From the NCBI GenBank assembly GCA_024500155.1, contig CM044871.1:82878402-82942401 (forward strand): a stretch of 64,000 nucleotides of DNA, given 5' to 3'. Positions 45,399 through 56,645 of this stretch are shown piece after piece. Both the position numbers and the translations under genes were made by a program. The notes below the pieces were generated by a model. The model saw nothing but the letters and a program-made list of their open reading frames with translations. It searched no databases and was not told where the DNA came from. Within the stretch, counting starts at the first letter, position 1; each line of letters opens with the position of its first letter. The DNA comes from Chenopodium formosanum. Taxonomy: Eukaryota > Streptophyta > Magnoliopsida > Caryophyllales > Amaranthaceae.

Positions 45399-46175
45399 AC
45401 GACGGAGATGATTATCTTCCGATGAGATTCCTTTATCTAAATCACTATAGTTAGGTTTGAGTTTCGAAATATGTAGCTTTCATATTATTTTGATTTTGTA
45501 TTGATATTTGTGTATTCACTACTACAAAAAACCCCTAATAAGTCGAACTTTTAGAGTCACCTGTACGTAAGGTGCGACTTATAAACCTATCGAGTCGCCT
45601 CATATTTATTAGGCGGCTTTTTAAGTTGGGGTTAAAATCAACAAAGCACCTAATGAGTGGCCTAATATATATGAGGTGACTTGATAAGTTAACAAGTCGC
45701 CTCACATATGCATGCGACTCTATAATCCAACTTATTTGGTGGTTTAAATTAGATTTTCAAGGTCACCTGTACATAAGGTGCGACTCGAAACCCTGTCGAG
45801 TCGCCTTATAAATATTAGGCGACTCAATAGGTTAGTTTTTTTTTTATCTACGACTCTCACCTAATGAGTCGCCTGATATTTATAAGGCGACTCAATAGGT
45901 TAAAAAGTCGCACCTTATATACAGGTGACTTTAAAAATTTAATTTAATCCACCTAATAAGTCGGGTTATTCGAAACTCAAACCTTCAAATATCAATACAA
46001 AATATTTGATAAAGGAATATCAATATCAATACAAAATATCAATACAAAATGTCAATACGACGGAGATGATTATCTTCCGATGAGATTCCTTTATCTAAAT
46101 CACTATAGCTAGGTTTGACTTTCGAAATATGTAGCTTTCATATTATTTTGATTTTGTATTGATATTTGTGTATTA
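45399..46175. repeat. 118-bp direct repeat flanking a foldback
   Basis: Bases 45399-45516 and 46058-46175 ('gacggagatgattatcttcc' to 'ttgatatttgtgtatt') are the same except for two or three changes. The foldback at 45517-45965 lies between them. An inverted partial copy ('ttcgaaactcaaaccttcaa', from 45970) adjoins the foldback. Confidence 0.8.
45517..45965. mobile_element. CACTA-like foldback with long inverted repeats
   Basis: It starts CACTACTACAAAAAA, the typical tip of plant CACTA (En/Spm) elements. The two halves are inverted copies: 'gtcacctgtacgtaaggtgc' at the left and 'gcaccttatatacaggtgac' at the right, with repeated 'gagtcgcct.atatttattaggcg' arms between. The transcript would fold into a long hairpin. 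The expected complementary tip (tttttgtagtagtg) is missing at the right, so this copy is incomplete or diverged. Confidence 0.6.
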
Positions 46176-46487
46176 ATATTTCACTATAGCTAGAATTGTT
46201 CATAATAGAATATTCTATTATGAACAATTCCGTTTTTGGTTATATTTTGGTATTTTGAACATTTTTAGTTAAATATATGAACGTAGGACACATTTTCTAT
46301 AAATATATATTTTTACAAATATATAATTTTAGATTTATGAACATCTTAATTATAATTTTGAACAAGTGATACATTATTTATGAACTTTTTATGAGATTTA
46401 TGTTTTGTAATCATTTTTTTTTTTAAAAAAAAAAAAAATTGGCATTCTGTACTTTATAAGAAAAGTCCAGCAGTGTCTTTAGGTGCA

Positions 46488-47205
46488 GATGTTTTTTAAG
46501 GGTGTTCAACGGTTTGCGGTTGGGGTTCAGAGGTTTTTGTAGAGTGTTCAATGGGTTTGTGGTTGGGGTTCAGAAGTTTTTATAGGGGGGTTCAGAGGTT
46601 TTTGTAGTGTGTTCAGTGGTTTGTAGTTGGGGTTCAGAAGTTTTTGTAGGGGGTTTAGAGGTTTTTGTAGGGTGTTCAGTGGTTTGTGATTGGGGTTCAG
46701 AAGTTTTGGTAGGGGGGTTTAGAAGTTTTTTTTAGGGTGTTCAGTGGTTTGTGGTTGAGGTCCAGAGGTTTTTGTAGGGTGTTGATCAGTGATTTGTGGT
46801 TGAGGTTCAGAAGTTTTTATAGGGGGGTTAGAGGTTTTTGTAGGGTGTTTAGTGGTTTGTGGCTGGTGTTCAGAAGTTTTTGTAGGGGGTTTAGAGGTTT
46901 TTGTAGGGAGTTCATTGGTTTGTGATTAGGGTTTAGAAGTTTTTGTAGGGGGTTCAGAGGTTTTTGTAGGGTGTTTAGTGGTTTGTGGTTGGGATTCAAA
47001 AGTTTTTGTAGGGTGTTCAAAAGTTTTTGTAATGGGTTCAAAGGTTTTTGTTGGGGGTTCAATGATTTGTAGTTGGGGTTCAGAAGTTTTTGTTAGGGGT
47101 TCAGAGGTTTTTGTAGGTTCAAAGGTTTTTGTACGGTGTTCAGTGATTTGTAATTGTGGTTCAAAAATTTATATAAGGGGTTCAGAGGTTTTTATGTTAT
47201 CAGAA
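46488..47205. repeat. G/T-rich minisatellite
   Basis: Many degenerate units of 'ggtttttgtagggtgttcag' and 'tggtttgtggttggggttca' alternate, with a combined period of about 65-70 bases. The reading frames this gives on both strands (SKVF-type on plus, NPLQKPLN-type on minus) are repeat artefacts. Confidence 0.8.
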
Positions 47206-47932
47206 GTTTTTTGAGGCTTTTTTGTTGCTTCTAGTGTCTTATAAGAAGTTTTTAGGGGCTTTTCTTTTGCTTCTTATGTTTGAAATGAAGTTTCAGCCTT
47301 TCAGGTAGCTAATTTAATTTTTATTTTGATCTTCATCCTCTTTAGTAGGAGTAGATAATTTAGTTTTGATTTTCTACAAAAAAAAAAAAAAAAATTTAAG
47401 AAAAAAATCAATAAGACAATTATACAGTAGAATATTGTTTCAATTTTATAATTTGTTCATTTTCTGAGTGATGTTTTCGTGTGGTTTTCGTCTTTCGCCA
47501 TGGTAGATTACACTTTTAGAAAGAGAAAATTGGTGAGAGGAGACAGAAAATACAAAAAGAAATAATTGAAGAAGATTTTTAATTTATGAGAGGAGAGAAA
47601 TTTTTTTTAAAATGAAATAAAGATAAATATGGCTGACAGAAAGGAGAACAGTTAGTTTTTGTAAAAAAATTGAACTCCATGTGGCCTTTTCATCTGGGCT
47701 TTCTCAATTGGGCATAGATTGGGCCATGGTGCACCTAGTTCTAGGTGCACCATGGTGCACATAATACTAATTGTAAATTAAAGTTTATCGGGCCTGAAAA
47801 AAATGTCAGGTTTGCCAATTTGGACATTTGGGCCCGAATGCAGTCGGGCTTGGCCACACCTAGTTTTAAAGTTTTAGTATTTTTTATTTTTTATTTTGGG
47901 TAACCTAATAAAATCATTTTAGTTAAAATTTA

Positions 47933-48157
47933 GGGTGTGTTCTATTCACCTGATTTTAACCGATCTTAACTTATCAGAATTTATCTGAATACCTGAACTT
48001 ATCTGAACTTTTTAAAACTTAGTTTACTTATAATTTGTACTTTGGTATCCCTTATCAGAACTTATTAAACCTAAACTGAACTTATCTGAACTTAACTAAA
48101 TTTATCAAAACTTATTACATCTGAAATAAGTGAAAATATAATGAACAGAACAGACCC
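47933..48157. mobile_element. Tourist/Harbinger-like MITE (copy c, 'cttatctgaact' interior)
   Basis: Ends gggtgtgttct...gaacagaaca gaccc flanked by TTA (47930-47932, 48158-48160). The interior repeats are 'aacttatctgaactt' instead of 'ttcagttcag', so it is a sub-family or a different expansion. Confidence 0.65.
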
Positions 48158-48209
48158 TTAGTCCCAATGCAAATTTGGCCCGACATAGTTTGTTTGGGCA
48201 TGGTTATTC

Positions 48210-49845
48210 CGCATATTCTTAGGTGAACACTCATGCACCTAGAAAATAGAAATAGGTGTAACAATAGCACAAATATGAACATTAGCTTTCTTCTCCTCTA
48301 TTTTTCTCCTTCGTTTTTTATTTTTTCTCTCCTCTTTTTTAATTTTCCCCCTTCTTTACATTTTTTTGATTAAATTTGTTTCTTACAACATGAAAGTAGT
48401 TATTAAGTATGAATTTTTGTATGAATTTCGATTTTGTGCTTTAATTTCGATTGATTAAGGTTTATATGAATCTTTGAATTCACAAATTATACTCGGTTTT
48501 TTTCTCCTTCCTTCTTTAATTCCTATTTCCTATATTTTTTTTTTCAATTTTTCTCGTTTTTTCAATTTAACGATTGAATTTGTTCCTTACAATATGGAAT
48601 TGGTTGTTTATCTGATTTTTTTGAATTCATATGAATTAAATTTTTTTTAGCTTCGATCAATTTCATCTGTGTATGAATTTCATCTGGTTTTCAAGCATTT
48701 TTTTTTTATCAATGAACATAATCAAGCGAAATATGAACATATGCAAAGGTTCCCTAAAATGTGAATATTAGCTTTTCAGATGGTGAACATAGGCATAAAA
48801 CATATGAACATATGCATTTCAGAAAGTAAACATAACAATTCAAAATATAAACGTAAGCATTGGTTTCCTTAAAGTGAATACAACCATTTAAAAGGTGAAC
48901 ATATGCGTAAAAAAACTATGAACATATGCATTTAAGAAAGAGAACATATGCATAAACAGACTTAATGAGAATATTTATGAACAACAAATATTTACTATAA
49001 ATATATACATTATGAACATATAAAATATTATTATGAATATAAATGAATATAAGGCATTTAATTGTGAACAAAAAAAAATTGAAGAAATAAAAAATAATAT
49101 GATTATGAAACATATGCATCATAAGTATTAAAAATGTGAACATATGCAATCAAAATATGAACAAATGCATTCAAAATATGAACATATGCATTGGTTCATT
49201 TTTGAATGCGTATAAACATAATTAAGCATTTCAGAAGGTGAACATATACATAAAAAATATGAACATATGAATTAAGAAAGTGAATATAAGCATTTCAGAA
49301 AGTTTACAAAAGAATTCAAAACACGAACATAAGAATTTAAAATATGAACATATGCATTTCGCAATGTGAACATAAGGTATCCGTTTGATTTCACTAATTT
49401 AATTTGACAATTCCAATAAAAATTTCGAACAATAGATTGTATCGAATAAATATTTAAACAAAATTAAGTGATAATCATATAAATTCAAACAAAATTAAGT
49501 GAAATTTACATAAACTGCCTTATTTTAGGGAGGATCCTTTTGATTTTGCATCTCTTCTCTAATGTCCATTAATGTTTTTGCAGTTTTTTAGTGAGGAAAT
49601 GAAATAGAGGAGAGAGAAAGTGAAAAAGAGGAGAGAGAAAAACATATAGAAGAAAAAAGTTTTGAGTTTGGAGGTGACGTTATATTTATTGGGTGAGGGT
49701 GGGTGTATTGGGTATGAGTGGGCGTATTGTTGTTTCCATGTTTTTTAGTTTTAGGGATTTTTTAATTGGATTGTGTGTAATTGGGCTTTTGGGCTGCATT
49801 GTTACACCTATCTAAAGTGCACAAGGGTGCACCTTAGACTAATTG
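48210..49845. mobile_element. Non-autonomous Mutator-like element, 9-bp target duplication, AACATATGCAT repeats
   Basis: A 9-bp direct repeat, tggttattc, flanks it exactly (48201-48209 and 49846-49854). Inverted ends share 'taggtg.aca', 'tgcac' and 'taggtgtaacaat' blocks over about 50 bp. The interior at about 48715-49375 is full of 'gaacatatgcattt.agaaag' units. The remaining AT-rich part resembles T-rich leader sequence. No credible protein. Confidence 0.7.
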
Positions 49846-49958
49846 TGGTTATTCAACTTAAAGTTGGGCCCAAATCGAATCCTTAGCCAAAAAAATGGGC
49901 CAAATTTATTGGGCCACCTCAAAGTACGTAATAATATAAATACGAGGAAGTACTAATG

Positions 49959-49996
49959 AAGGTTTGATATGTATTTGAAAATACATATCAAACCTT
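49959..49996. repeat. Perfect 18-bp hairpin
   Basis: aaggtttgatatgtattt is followed after two bases by its exact reverse complement. A related single arm (acctatcaaacctccc) near 50320 suggests that both belong to a small TIR element. Confidence 0.8.
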
Positions 49997-50861
49997 AAAA
50001 TATTAAAAAGTATTGTAAGCACATGGGGTTGAGAGAAAGGAGGAGAGAGATTAGCAAGTGGGACCAATTTTTAAATGTACTACTAAAAGCTTATATAATA
50101 TCATTGAATATGTAGTGATATTATTTCTATACGTAGTTGGTACCACTAAATGAATATATAGTACCACTGAATGTTCAATGATACTATTTGATCATCTAGT
50201 ATGATACTATTAATCATCCAGTGGTACACTTAAATCCAGCACGTGGGGGTGAGAGAAAAGGAAGAGAGAGATGGATAAATTTCATGCGAAATGTCTCAAA
50301 TGCCCCTTGATATGTATATACAAGTACCTATCAAACCTCCCTTTGGAAGACCTCATATCAATACATTAGTTCATATACTTAACCATCATATAGTTATTTT
50401 AAAATAAGAAAAAAAAAATAATAAATAACTGATCTGTACACATGCTATAGACTAGTCTTCATTTCCATTTCAAGTTCCTATCAAGTATCAACCATCATAT
50501 TATTGTCATTTGAAAACCAAGCTTTGGCTTGCCATAGTGGAAATTAAAGCAGATCGAGTATTTTAAACAAGGTTGGAGCTTCAATCCCCATTAGTGACCC
50601 TTTCGGAGAAGAGGATTCCCTAACCTTAAGTCCTTAACCCCACTCTTTCAAATTGTATAGCCTGCTAATACAAGTTGGGTTAACCCGTGCCTTCATCTTA
50701 CCTAAAATAAAAAACAAAATTTTGGTAGGACAGATGAGTATTTACATCTACCAAAAGTTCATTAATACAGTGTAGTAATAGTTAGAAGTATTTTCTCAAT
50801 TTTTCTTAGCCTCTTAGGTATCCCAATCGTTTGGCAATTACATCCAACGAAACACCACTTT

Positions 50862-50965
50862 GAGAGTGAGGCATATCTTAAGTGATTAGAGTTTCTCTCC
50901 TGATTCTAAGAGATTTTGGGAGAATCGCCCGCCCTTGTGGCTCTCTAAACACCAAAAAAAATACA
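50862..50965 (+). mobile_element. tRNA-derived SINE (copy 2)
   Basis: It aligns with the copy at 52631: 'gagtgaggcatatcttaagt', then 'gagaatcgcccgcccttgtg' and 'gctctctaaacaccaaaaaa'. Its A- and B-boxes are more decayed. Confidence 0.7.
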
Positions 50966-51248
50966 CCACCACTTTAATTTGACAAAATGTTTTATGTTAT
51001 TAAAATATACGGTCAAGCAAATTAAATCGGGTACTTTAAGAAAATTGGAAGGGAATGTATAATTTGTATTTCGTAACCTGCTTATCCCAACCAGTTTTTG
51101 AATATTCAATGCTTAACTTAGTCAAAGGTGGTCCAATAATAGGATAATGTACACGTACAATAATATAGCTAAGTAGTGTAGCCAATAAAATCTCCCATGC
51201 ACTAATTAAAATCCATGCATTTTTCCAAATGACTGCATCTCAAAATCC

Positions 51249-51256
51249 TATAAATA
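51249..51256 (+). promoter_or_regulatory. TATA box of gene 6
   Basis: TATAAATA in 'atcctataaataccccctca', 104 bases before the ATG, in the same context as genes 5 and 7. Confidence 0.8.
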
Positions 51257-51352
51257 CCCCCTCATTCATAGCCAAATTCATCACACAAAAAACTCATAAA
51301 ACAAAGAAAAAAACTAAGAGTAAGTTAGTTACAAAAGTTAAGAAGAGTGAAA

Positions 51353-51583
51353 ATGATGAAGGTGAAGAGCTTTGTGGTAATCATGGTGATCATGACCCTT
51401 ATGGTGGGTACATCAATGGGACAAGGAGAATGTGTCAATGGGGCTTGCCCCAACGGGCTGTGCTGTAGCCAGTTTGGCTACTGTGGCAGCGGACCCGCTT
51501 ACTGTGGCGGTGTCGAGCAGGCTCAAGCACAGCCTTCTACCGATCTTCCTAAAACTCGCAAGGTTGGTGTTAAAGCCCCTTGA
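51353..51583 (+). CDS. Hevein-like chitin-binding peptide precursor, gene 6
   Basis: Predicted 76-residue secreted precursor in one exon. The start is ATG 51353; the frame extends upstream only by a GTG. Signal peptide about 1-23 (MMKVKSFVVIMVIM, then GTSMG). Cysteines at 27, 32, 37, 38, 44 and 51. The binding stretch CCSQFGYCGSGPAYCG has aromatics Phe41, Tyr43, Tyr50 and Ser39, the set used by hevein domains to stack on N-acetylglucosamine rings. If cleaved after Gly23, the mature peptide would begin with Gln, which could cyclise. The CVNGAC loop is uncharged, unlike the basic loops of genes 2, 3 and 5. The propeptide carries 'AQAQPSTDLPKTRKVGVKAP'. AATAAA at 51744 is a possible poly(A) signal. 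It differs from gene 7 at four coding bases. Confidence 0.94.
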   Translation: MMKVKSFVVIMVIMTLMVGTSMGQGECVNGACPNGLCCSQFGYCGSGPAYCGGVEQAQAQPSTDLPKTRKVGVKAP

Positions 51584-52630
51584 TCGATCTATGCAACTCA
51601 TCATTATGGCCTAGGTTACCTCCTAAGTAATCTCTTTGTGCCTCACTACTTGTTATCCGCTACAAATAAGCTCCTATGTATAATATTGGAGCATTTTAAG
51701 TTAATGTATGATGTTTCTTTGTTTGTACGTAATCAAATGATCGAATAAATAATGTTAGTTCGGTCTTATATATGCATGCTATTTATGGTACAAGTTTAAT
51801 TTTTAAAAGAGCATAAAGTTGTGTTGTTATATGTCTTCCTATTACACTATATCAAGTGTTGAAAGAGACAAAAAAAAATGTTCGTAGTCAATTAAAAAGT
51901 GCGTGCATCCAAACAAACTTAGAGAAGAATGAACGAGTTTCAAATATAATTTAAGACTAAAAATCATAAGATTTGCAATCATAATGAGACCTCAAATTAA
52001 AATTTTCAATTAATAAAATATAATACAATAGATAGATAGATAAACAAGTCTTGTAATCACGTTGTCTTTTTCGAGGAGAAATAACACATAAGAAATTAAT
52101 AGGGTCACAACCTAGTAGAGTAGTAAAGAGGGACTTCAATATGAGATGATCTATACAACCAATTTAGATCATGAAACGGAATCAAGTTCCTACAAACCTC
52201 TTGGACACCATACAAGAGGAGAATAGAAAACTTAAAGTGAAATGGATTTATCTGAGAAACAATTAACATGCTAAAGATCTTCTGGTGATAGAATTTAATG
52301 TTTCTATACTTCTTAGAGAGAAAGCTTCAAACTTGAATGAGGCGAATATCTGATGAATAACACGCTAGTACAACATTCAACATCTCCATTGATATAGTTT
52401 TGTTATTTGATATTTTTGTTGTTCATATTCTCCAGGATTTTTTGTCAATAACTAGCTTTTAAGTTACCACTTTTACAGTAAACAATTACCATTTATTTTA
52501 GAATTTGTGATTAACTACCTTATATTTTTATTTTGGTACCACTACTAGTTGACGGATTCTGTCAATATTTTTGTTAATTCCAAATCGAGAGCCCTAATTT
52601 ATAATTGAAGAGTAAGAGAAATGTTTTGGA

Positions 52631-52755
52631 GAGTGAGGGATAGCTCAAGTGGTTAGAGCTTCCCTCCCGATTTCAGTAGATCCTGGGATCGATTCTCACC
52701 CCCGCCCTTGTGGCTCTCTAAACACCAAAAAAAAAAAAAAAAAAAAAAAAAAAAA
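52631..52755 (+). mobile_element. tRNA-derived SINE (copy 3, best preserved)
   Basis: It has an A-box-like 'ggatagctcaagtggttaga' and a B-box-like 'ggatcgattctc' about 45 bases apart, then 'gcccttgtggctctctaaac' and a poly(A) tail of about 30. This is the layout of a pol III-transcribed, LINE-mobilised SINE. Confidence 0.85.
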
Positions 52756-52796
52756 CAACGAAATATTTGGTAGATATAAACAAAATTTGAATATTA

Positions 52797-52977
52797 ATTG
52801 GTTGTTGGTGTTGTGGTGATTGGGACTACACTTGGTAGGGAGGACCCGTGTTCGATCCCACGCAACAACAATTGGGAGGGGACTGGAACCTAACCACCCA
52901 GAACTGATCTCCGAATTCGGAATAGCCCAAAGGGTGAACCGGGTAGAACACCAAATAAATAAATAAATAAATAAAAC
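52797..52977 (+). mobile_element. Second SINE family, tRNA-like head
   Basis: The head 'gtggtgattgggactacact...ggtagggag' and 'gtgttcgatcccacg' resemble pol III A and B boxes (gttcgatcc fits the B-box core). A non-tRNA body follows, with 'ctccgaattcggaatagccc', and the end is a (aaat)n tail. It differs in sequence from the SINE just upstream. Confidence 0.65.
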
Positions 52978-54327
52978 ACAGCCATAAAATACTCTTTCAT
53001 ACTTCACCCAAAAAAAAAAAAAAAAAAAAAAAACCTTCCATAAAACTGATTGGTACGGTGTTTTATAAAATTGAGATTAAAATAGCTGATTTTTACCAGC
53101 TAAAATAATTGCTATAAATTACATTGCAATTACAGAACTGATTGGTATGATTGGAATGCTGTCTTACTCATGTTTTTAATCAAGTGCTTGAATTGGGCAT
53201 AATTTTCAACTGGAAAATTTGGCCTGAAATTTTGCAACCTAGCTAGCTAGCTAGTGTTTTTCCTCAAAACAAATCATTTTCTTTGGCAAAATTTTAGACC
53301 TATTATCATTTTTAATTTCAACTTAATAATAATGTATAGTGTAGAAACATGTTTAAGTGGATGGGTTAGACGACATGTATGTACAAATTAAAGAAAATTC
53401 AAAGTTTTGGAATATAATGTTCTAAAAATGAGGTATTTACTGTCTTACTGAGATCATGTTGTGTGTAGACTATTCTACATTTACTATTCAAATGAAAAAG
53501 ACAATGCTTATTGTTCTATGGAGCACACATTTACAATTAGATTCATACATGCATGACAGATTAGGATAATAAATATATACTACATATATCGATTTTGTGA
53601 TTAATAGAGTTTTAGATAGAGAAGATGATAACCACTATTAAAAACCATATACTATTTAATAACCCTTTAAACTCTCTATCATATTTGAGAGCTTATTAGA
53701 TACACTGAGTGTACCGTATATTCGGAACCATTTGCTCATTCAATAAACAAAAGTGTAAAATTACAATTTGCTAATTAGTTGATTAAATGAGCAAATGACC
53801 CCTCGTGTACTGTATACCTGGATGTATATAACAAAATTTAGCATTGCTTGTATCTACAACGACTACAAGTGCCACACTAGAAAACTGGATCTAAGGCATT
53901 GCATGGCATAACTTTTTTTTCAATTTGCGTCTTATGGAAGAAACCCTAGCCATCATGGCCGGCGTTAGATGGAGACATTTTGAGAAATTATGGAATGCAA
54001 TAAATTCATCATATATATAGTCAAAGGGCAACTTTCATTCTGGCTGCATTATCAATAATGCAAATAAATATGCTTCTTGATGAAATAGCCAATTATTATC
54101 CATATTATAAGGACGTGATTAAGGAAAGTCCATTCGCAAAGCTATCCAAGGGCTTCAGGGAAGCAAATATGATGGCCAAGGAAAGCTATGTTAGCTCTAC
54201 CACAGACCGTGAATTTAGGTGTTGAAGGATCTATTCTAGATAATTTTTTAATTATTAATCAACCTCAGCTCCCCAATTAACCCCAAGCTGCACGTACTCT
54301 ACTATTACTTTTGGGATAAACTTATTT

Positions 54328-54704
54328 GACACTATAATGTTTGCATTGGATAACAATGGTGAAGAAAAAGCTAGGGAGGGAAACGAAAAAGAGGGGTGGG
54401 AAAGGCCGAAGGTGAGGGAGCTAGGGATGGAGAAGGTGACCTTCCATTTTTCTTCCAAAACTTTCCAATAATGGAGAGATTGGTTGATTCGGTGTCTGGA
54501 TTATGAAATAGGAAAGAAAAGAAGGGGAGGGACTCGAGGGAGGTGAAGGGGAGGGTAGCGAGGGAAGAAAATTGAGTGTCCCTTCCAATTCCATTTTATT
54601 CCCTTCCCTCCTTGTATTAGGTATCCAAGAAAGGATGTCGAAACCCTTATTTTCTTTTCTCTTGTATTCCCTCCATATCTCTCTATTCAAACATAGTGTA
54701 GAGG
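54328..54704. mobile_element. Probable decayed Tourist-like MITE
   Basis: 'acactataatgtttgcattg' at the left and 'ttcaaacatagtgta' at the right are diverged inverted copies. The interior is purine-rich on one half and pyrimidine-rich on the other, like the element at 58112-58385. Ends are approximate. Confidence 0.45.
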
Positions 54705-54912
54705 TTGGGTGTTAACTCGCCACTTTTAATTTGTACATCCTTCTTGAAAATGGGGGATAAGTTTGTAAGCACATGGCTTAAGCGGCCTATAACTCTATCT
54801 GTTAGCTACTATCTAGTTCACTACTTGTAAACCAAAGGAAAAAAACCTCAAATCAACAAAAAGTTATATATCAATATATTGTGCGTGCATTAGATTAGAA
54901 ATGGATGATTAA

Positions 54913-55098
54913 GGGTCTGTTCTCATACGTTTATTTTCAGTTCAATTCAGTTCATTTCGACTCATCAGCTCAGCTTAGTTCAGTTCAGTTCAATTCCTAA
55001 TTTCCTTCTCTTATAAAATATTCATTTCAGTTCAGTTCAGTTCAGCTGATTTCAGTTCAGTTCAGTTCAGCTGAGTTCGGTTAATGAGAACAAGACCC
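54913..55098. mobile_element. Tourist/Harbinger-like MITE with TTCAG repeats (copy d)
   Basis: Ends gggtctgttctcatacg...gagaacaagaccc with TAA at the left flank. The interior is 'ttcagttcag' units plus the family block 'cctaatttccttctcttata' that copy a also has. Confidence 0.75.
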
Positions 55099-56644
55099 AA
55101 AGTATATATGAATGGTACACAATAATGGGACCTTTTACTTCAAAACAATTGTTAAATATTGAAGATGGATCAATCCTGAATCTACTTTGAATATGAACTG
55201 ATCGATTGAGCCCCTCTTGGAAAGAAGTATGCCATCATGTAAGATTATAAGACAAATGATCATTAATTGTCAAATATGGCGTTCTCTCCATTGGAATTAT
55301 TTTATTATTATTATTATATATTTTTTTTTATCTCTATACTCACTATATATCGGTGGAAACTAAGGAATTGAGGATGTTGAAAAGATATCTCTTATTTAAA
55401 ACTTTTTATATAAGAGATCAACAAATTGTTGTTTCATTTAAACTATAAAAACATTGGTAATATTATACACTCTTATCTATTTTTTATGAATTCACTTTAA
55501 TTTACTTTTTGACACTTAACAAAACTCACTTCAACAATATTATGTACTAATCTGTACGAAATTAATATACTCACAATTTATACTATTTTTTCTATAATAC
55601 AGTGTTATTCAAATATAATAACTCTAGTTTTCTATAAAAATTTACTTAAGTTTAAAGTCGAGTGTTAACAAATATGTCATAAGTGGAATTACTTTTTTTT
55701 TTTTTAAAAAATGTTGTATAAGTGGATTATCATTAAATACTTTATTTTATTTACTTCTTTGAAAGTATAATTATGTTCAAATTAATTTTGGAGGTAAAAG
55801 AAGATTGAATTGAAAATACATTAGAATAATCTTATTTTAATGAAGCTTTGTCAAAATTCTATGCAATGAAAATAAAAATTTCTGAAATACTCTTTAGGTC
55901 AAATTTTGTTAAGTAAAACATTTGTATATTAATTTTAAAATTAGATATTATAAATTATTATTATTTTTAAAGAATGTTTATGAAGATCTGATACAAGTAT
56001 TAATTGAAATTAGAATTTTGTACAACTTGCATGAAAATTGTGAAATATACAAAATAATCATATCTTTTCTTAATGATGTCAAACTATCCAGTGTAGACTA
56101 GTCTTTCATTCTTATTACGTGATAACATGCATGAATGGTTAAGAACGTTTATGACATACAACTATACAAGTATACAGATATATACAAGTGTATTATCTCC
56201 ATAAATACTTATGGCCATTAATTTTTGGTTTTTTTTTTTTTTTTTTCAAGATATCTTGTAATAATAATGGATGGAGAGATGAAAAATATATTAAAAAAAT
56301 GAATCTTGAGTATCTAACCATCACCTTGAACCCATGATATACTTTTTGTAGCTTACAAAATAAACATATTTATTCAATCGATTATAATTAACATAGATAT
56401 CGATTGAGTGGTATCAATGCCAACAACATTATATACCAATTAGTCGACTTGTTTCAGTTGTTAAAATTATTTCATGTATCATAATGTGTGATTACCTCAC
56501 TCAAGTAAAGTAGTGTAGACTATTCTACACTTGTATTCCAAGTCAAATTCTCAAGGATCAATGATTATTTAGTGTTTAAACTTCTTCCTCATTCCTTGAG
56601 GTTCTACCCACTTAATTATTACTCGTGGTAATATCAATCAATTA
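55099..56644. other. Intergenic DNA upstream of gene 7, partly duplicated
   Basis: 'gcccctcttggaaagaagta' onward (about 55200-55255) matches the gene 5 flank at 44687-44740. Bases 56385-56610 match 40965-41310. Together these place the junction between successive duplicated blocks near here. The rest is AT-rich, with a poly(T) run near 56228-56246, and no gene. Confidence 0.55.
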
Positions 56645-56645
56645 A

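Larger units (their letters stand above)
44911..47773. mobile_element. Large non-autonomous Mutator-like element, 10-bp target duplication
   Basis: A perfect 10-bp direct repeat, taaattaaag, flanks it (44901-44910 and 47774-47783). The ends are related inverted sequences built on palindromes: 'gaccatggtgcata...gtgcacc' at the left and 'ggtgcaccatggtgcacata' at the right, with the outer tip reading caattagtattatg from the minus strand. Inside are a foldback at 45517-45965, a 118-bp direct repeat around it, and a G/T-rich minisatellite at about 46490-47200. No protein was recognised. The right tip '...actaattg' is shared with the element at 48210-49845. Confidence 0.72.
49855..51248. other. Upstream flank of gene 6, with a small TIR element and shared block
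   Basis: An element-like stretch at about 49959-50336 has a perfect 18-bp hairpin at its left and 'acctatcaaacctccc' at its right. From about 50450 to 50830 the words match 57765-58510 upstream of gene 7 ('tagcc..ctaatac.ag', 'tttttcttag...taggtatc'), so the block was duplicated. A SINE is at 50862-50960. The proximal part (51120-51240) carries the shared promoter words 'ggtggtccaataataggata' and 'atgtacacgtacaataatat'. Confidence 0.6.
51584..54240. other. 3' flank of gene 6, duplicated block with SINE insertions
   Basis: Shares long stretches with the flank of gene 7 up to about 61750: 'tctttgtttgtacgtaatca', 'aatgagacctcaaattaa', 'cacaacctagtagag', 'ttgttctatggagcaca' and 'catcatggc.gg'. 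The far part (53935-54000 here, 61610-61690 there) includes a short ATG-led stretch (atggccggcgttagatgg). It does not stay open in both copies, so I do not call it a gene. Confidence 0.55.

Noticed and set aside
46737..47214. Open frames of repeated SKVF or NPLQKPLN type on both strands
   Set aside because: They are translations of a G/T-rich minisatellite. Both strands are open because of the repeat, not because of coding selection.
49140..49380. Regular 'aacatatgcat' repeats considered as a CRISPR-like array
   Set aside because: Units vary in length and sequence and have no distinct spacers. The setting is a plant Mutator-like element, so this is a degenerate minisatellite.
53950..54230. 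Possible short gene with ATG 'atggccggcgttagatgg' downstream of gene 6
   Set aside because: The paralogous stretch near 61630 does not keep the frame, and no family is recognisable. More likely non-coding flank.
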